This document shows, piece by piece, positions 63,429-64,000 of a stretch of 64,000 nt of DNA (within the stretch, counting starts at the first letter, position 1; each line of letters starts with the position of its first letter). The notes below the pieces were generated by a model. It was not told the origin of the DNA and ran no database searches. It saw nothing but the letters and a program-made list of their open reading frames with translations. Made by a program: the position numbers and the translations under genes. This DNA is from Mesomycoplasma ovipneumoniae. GTDB taxonomy: Bacteria > Bacillota_I > Bacilli_A > Mycoplasmatales > Metamycoplasmataceae. Location of the stretch: NCBI RefSeq assembly GCF_038095995.1, contig NZ_CP146005.1, positions 248,001-312,000 on the forward strand. Reading direction: 5' to 3'.

Positions 63429-64000
63429 GGTAATGTTAAATATTTTGTGTTTTTAAAGTAAATTTATTTTGATAAAATTTATTATGAAGGACCAAAATAT
63501 GAAAAAACAGCAAAAAACATTATCCCCATTTGAGTTAGAAGCTAAAAAACTTGTTGACAAATACGCTGATTATAAAAAAATAAAAAAAGAAGATTTTCAC
63601 AACGAAATTTCGCATATGTTTAAAACTTTTACTGAGGCGCTCTTAAGGGCGGAATTAAGCCAACATTTAGGCTATGAAAAAAGTAACCGAAGCAAAAAAG
63701 GCGTGCATAGGCCAAATAAGCGAAACGGATTTTCGGACAAAACTGTGAATTATAATCATAATAGTTTTCGTCTAAAAATACCAAGAGATCGAAATGGCAC
63801 TTTTGAGAACAAATTACTCGGTAAATACGAAACAAATTTAGGCGATATCGAAGAGCAAGTGTTTTCACTTTTTGCATCAGGAATGTCATATGAAAATATT
63901 GTTAACACAATAAAAAGTATCTATAAAAAAGAAATAAGTAATGCCTGAATTTCTTCAGTTACTGACAAATTATTGCCTGAAATTGAAAAGTGAAAATCGC
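63429..64000 (+). mobile_element. IS256-type insertion sequence, copy 2 (cut by window end)
   Basis: Begins GGTAATGTTAAATATTTTG, the same terminal sequence as the right end of copy 1 in reverse. Opposite orientation to copy 1. The expected 8-bp target duplication would be TTGCCAGT (63421-63428), but the other flank is outside the window. Confidence 0.88.
63499..64000 (+). CDS. IS256-family transposase, copy 2 (partial)
   Basis: The first 167 codons of the transposase, identical to copy 1 over the visible length, continuing through TGA (Trp) past the window end. The start at 63499 has AAGGA seven bases upstream; an in-frame ATG at 63469 is also possible. Identity between copies indicates recent transposition. 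Confidence 0.92.

Larger units (their letters stand above)
61533..64000. mobile_element. beta element copy 5, composite, right end outside window
   Basis: Left end CTGAGTTTACAGTTTGATGG, then the usual hairpin and a run of 15 A, then an IS3-type copy inserted at the promoter (61683-63088), the promoter and RNA unit (63093-63389), and a second IS256-type copy from 63429. The right end of beta is not reached. Confidence 0.65.

Overview
The window reads as a chromosomal segment of a mycoplasma, most likely of the Mesomycoplasma hyopneumoniae group (species not determined). The DNA is strongly A+T-rich, and TGA codons fall in frame at conserved tryptophan positions in almost every gene (oppB/C, uvrD, pdhA, tatD, transposases). 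All coordinates here therefore use genetic code 4, in which only TAA and TAG stop. Cell-wall genes are absent. Lipoproteins, an oligopeptide importer, substrate-level energy genes and insertion sequences are prominent.

Layout. 489-3485: mnmE and an ABC-F ATPase with a decayed second ATPase domain (minus strand). 3660-4670: lipoprotein. 4759-6164: IS3-type element. 6231-20051: a small leader gene and a tightly coupled operon oppB-oppC-oppD-oppF, a 2033-residue PDxFFG/HExxH surface protein, and oppA. 20052-22749: nested repeats and an IS256-type element. 22750-30166: asnS, an RDD protein, uvrD/pcrA, an unknown membrane-anchored protein, ruvA and ruvB. 30167-31305: two repeat elements with long target duplications. 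31306-34375: DUF2779 protein and lipoprotein (minus). 34572-37442: uvrB and a tsaC-type gene. 37510-40612: tRNA-Ile, rpsI, rplM, rsmA and a long tatD (minus). 40697-44628: prs, rsmG, a small HMA protein and a P1B-type ATPase. 44762-46697: repeat element interrupted by another IS3-type element. 46919-51284: smc, rpmG, pepP, tRNA-His. 51934-57607: pdhB, pdhA, apt, an amino-acid permease and a lipoprotein (minus). 57813-61372: tRNA-Leu, tRNA-Lys, pfkA, a 40-residue basic protein, a hydrolase, SRP RNA and a YitT protein. 61533-64000: a repeat element carrying a second IS3-type copy and a second, truncated IS256-type copy.

The genes fit a host-dependent lifestyle: surface proteolysis and peptide import (PDxFFG plus Opp), purine salvage (apt, prs), glycolysis and pyruvate oxidation (pfkA, pdhAB), nucleotide-excision and recombination repair (uvrB, uvrD, ruvAB), and tRNA modification (mnmE, tsaC).

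The main unusual feature is a family of small repeats, called here alpha (about 400 bp, three copies) and beta (about 0.5-0.6 kb without insertions, five copies). They share end sequences related to CCCGAGTTTCCCAGTTT. They are flanked by unusually long direct repeats: 72 bp exact, about 65 bp, about 90 bp and 18 bp. This resembles the long, variable target duplications described for IS1634/IS1549-type elements. Each beta copy carries a promoter and a roughly 260-nt transcribed-looking unit with three hairpins, whose paired bases change together between copies. This is the best candidate here for an undescribed system. Four of the five beta copies sit next to or contain further insertions.
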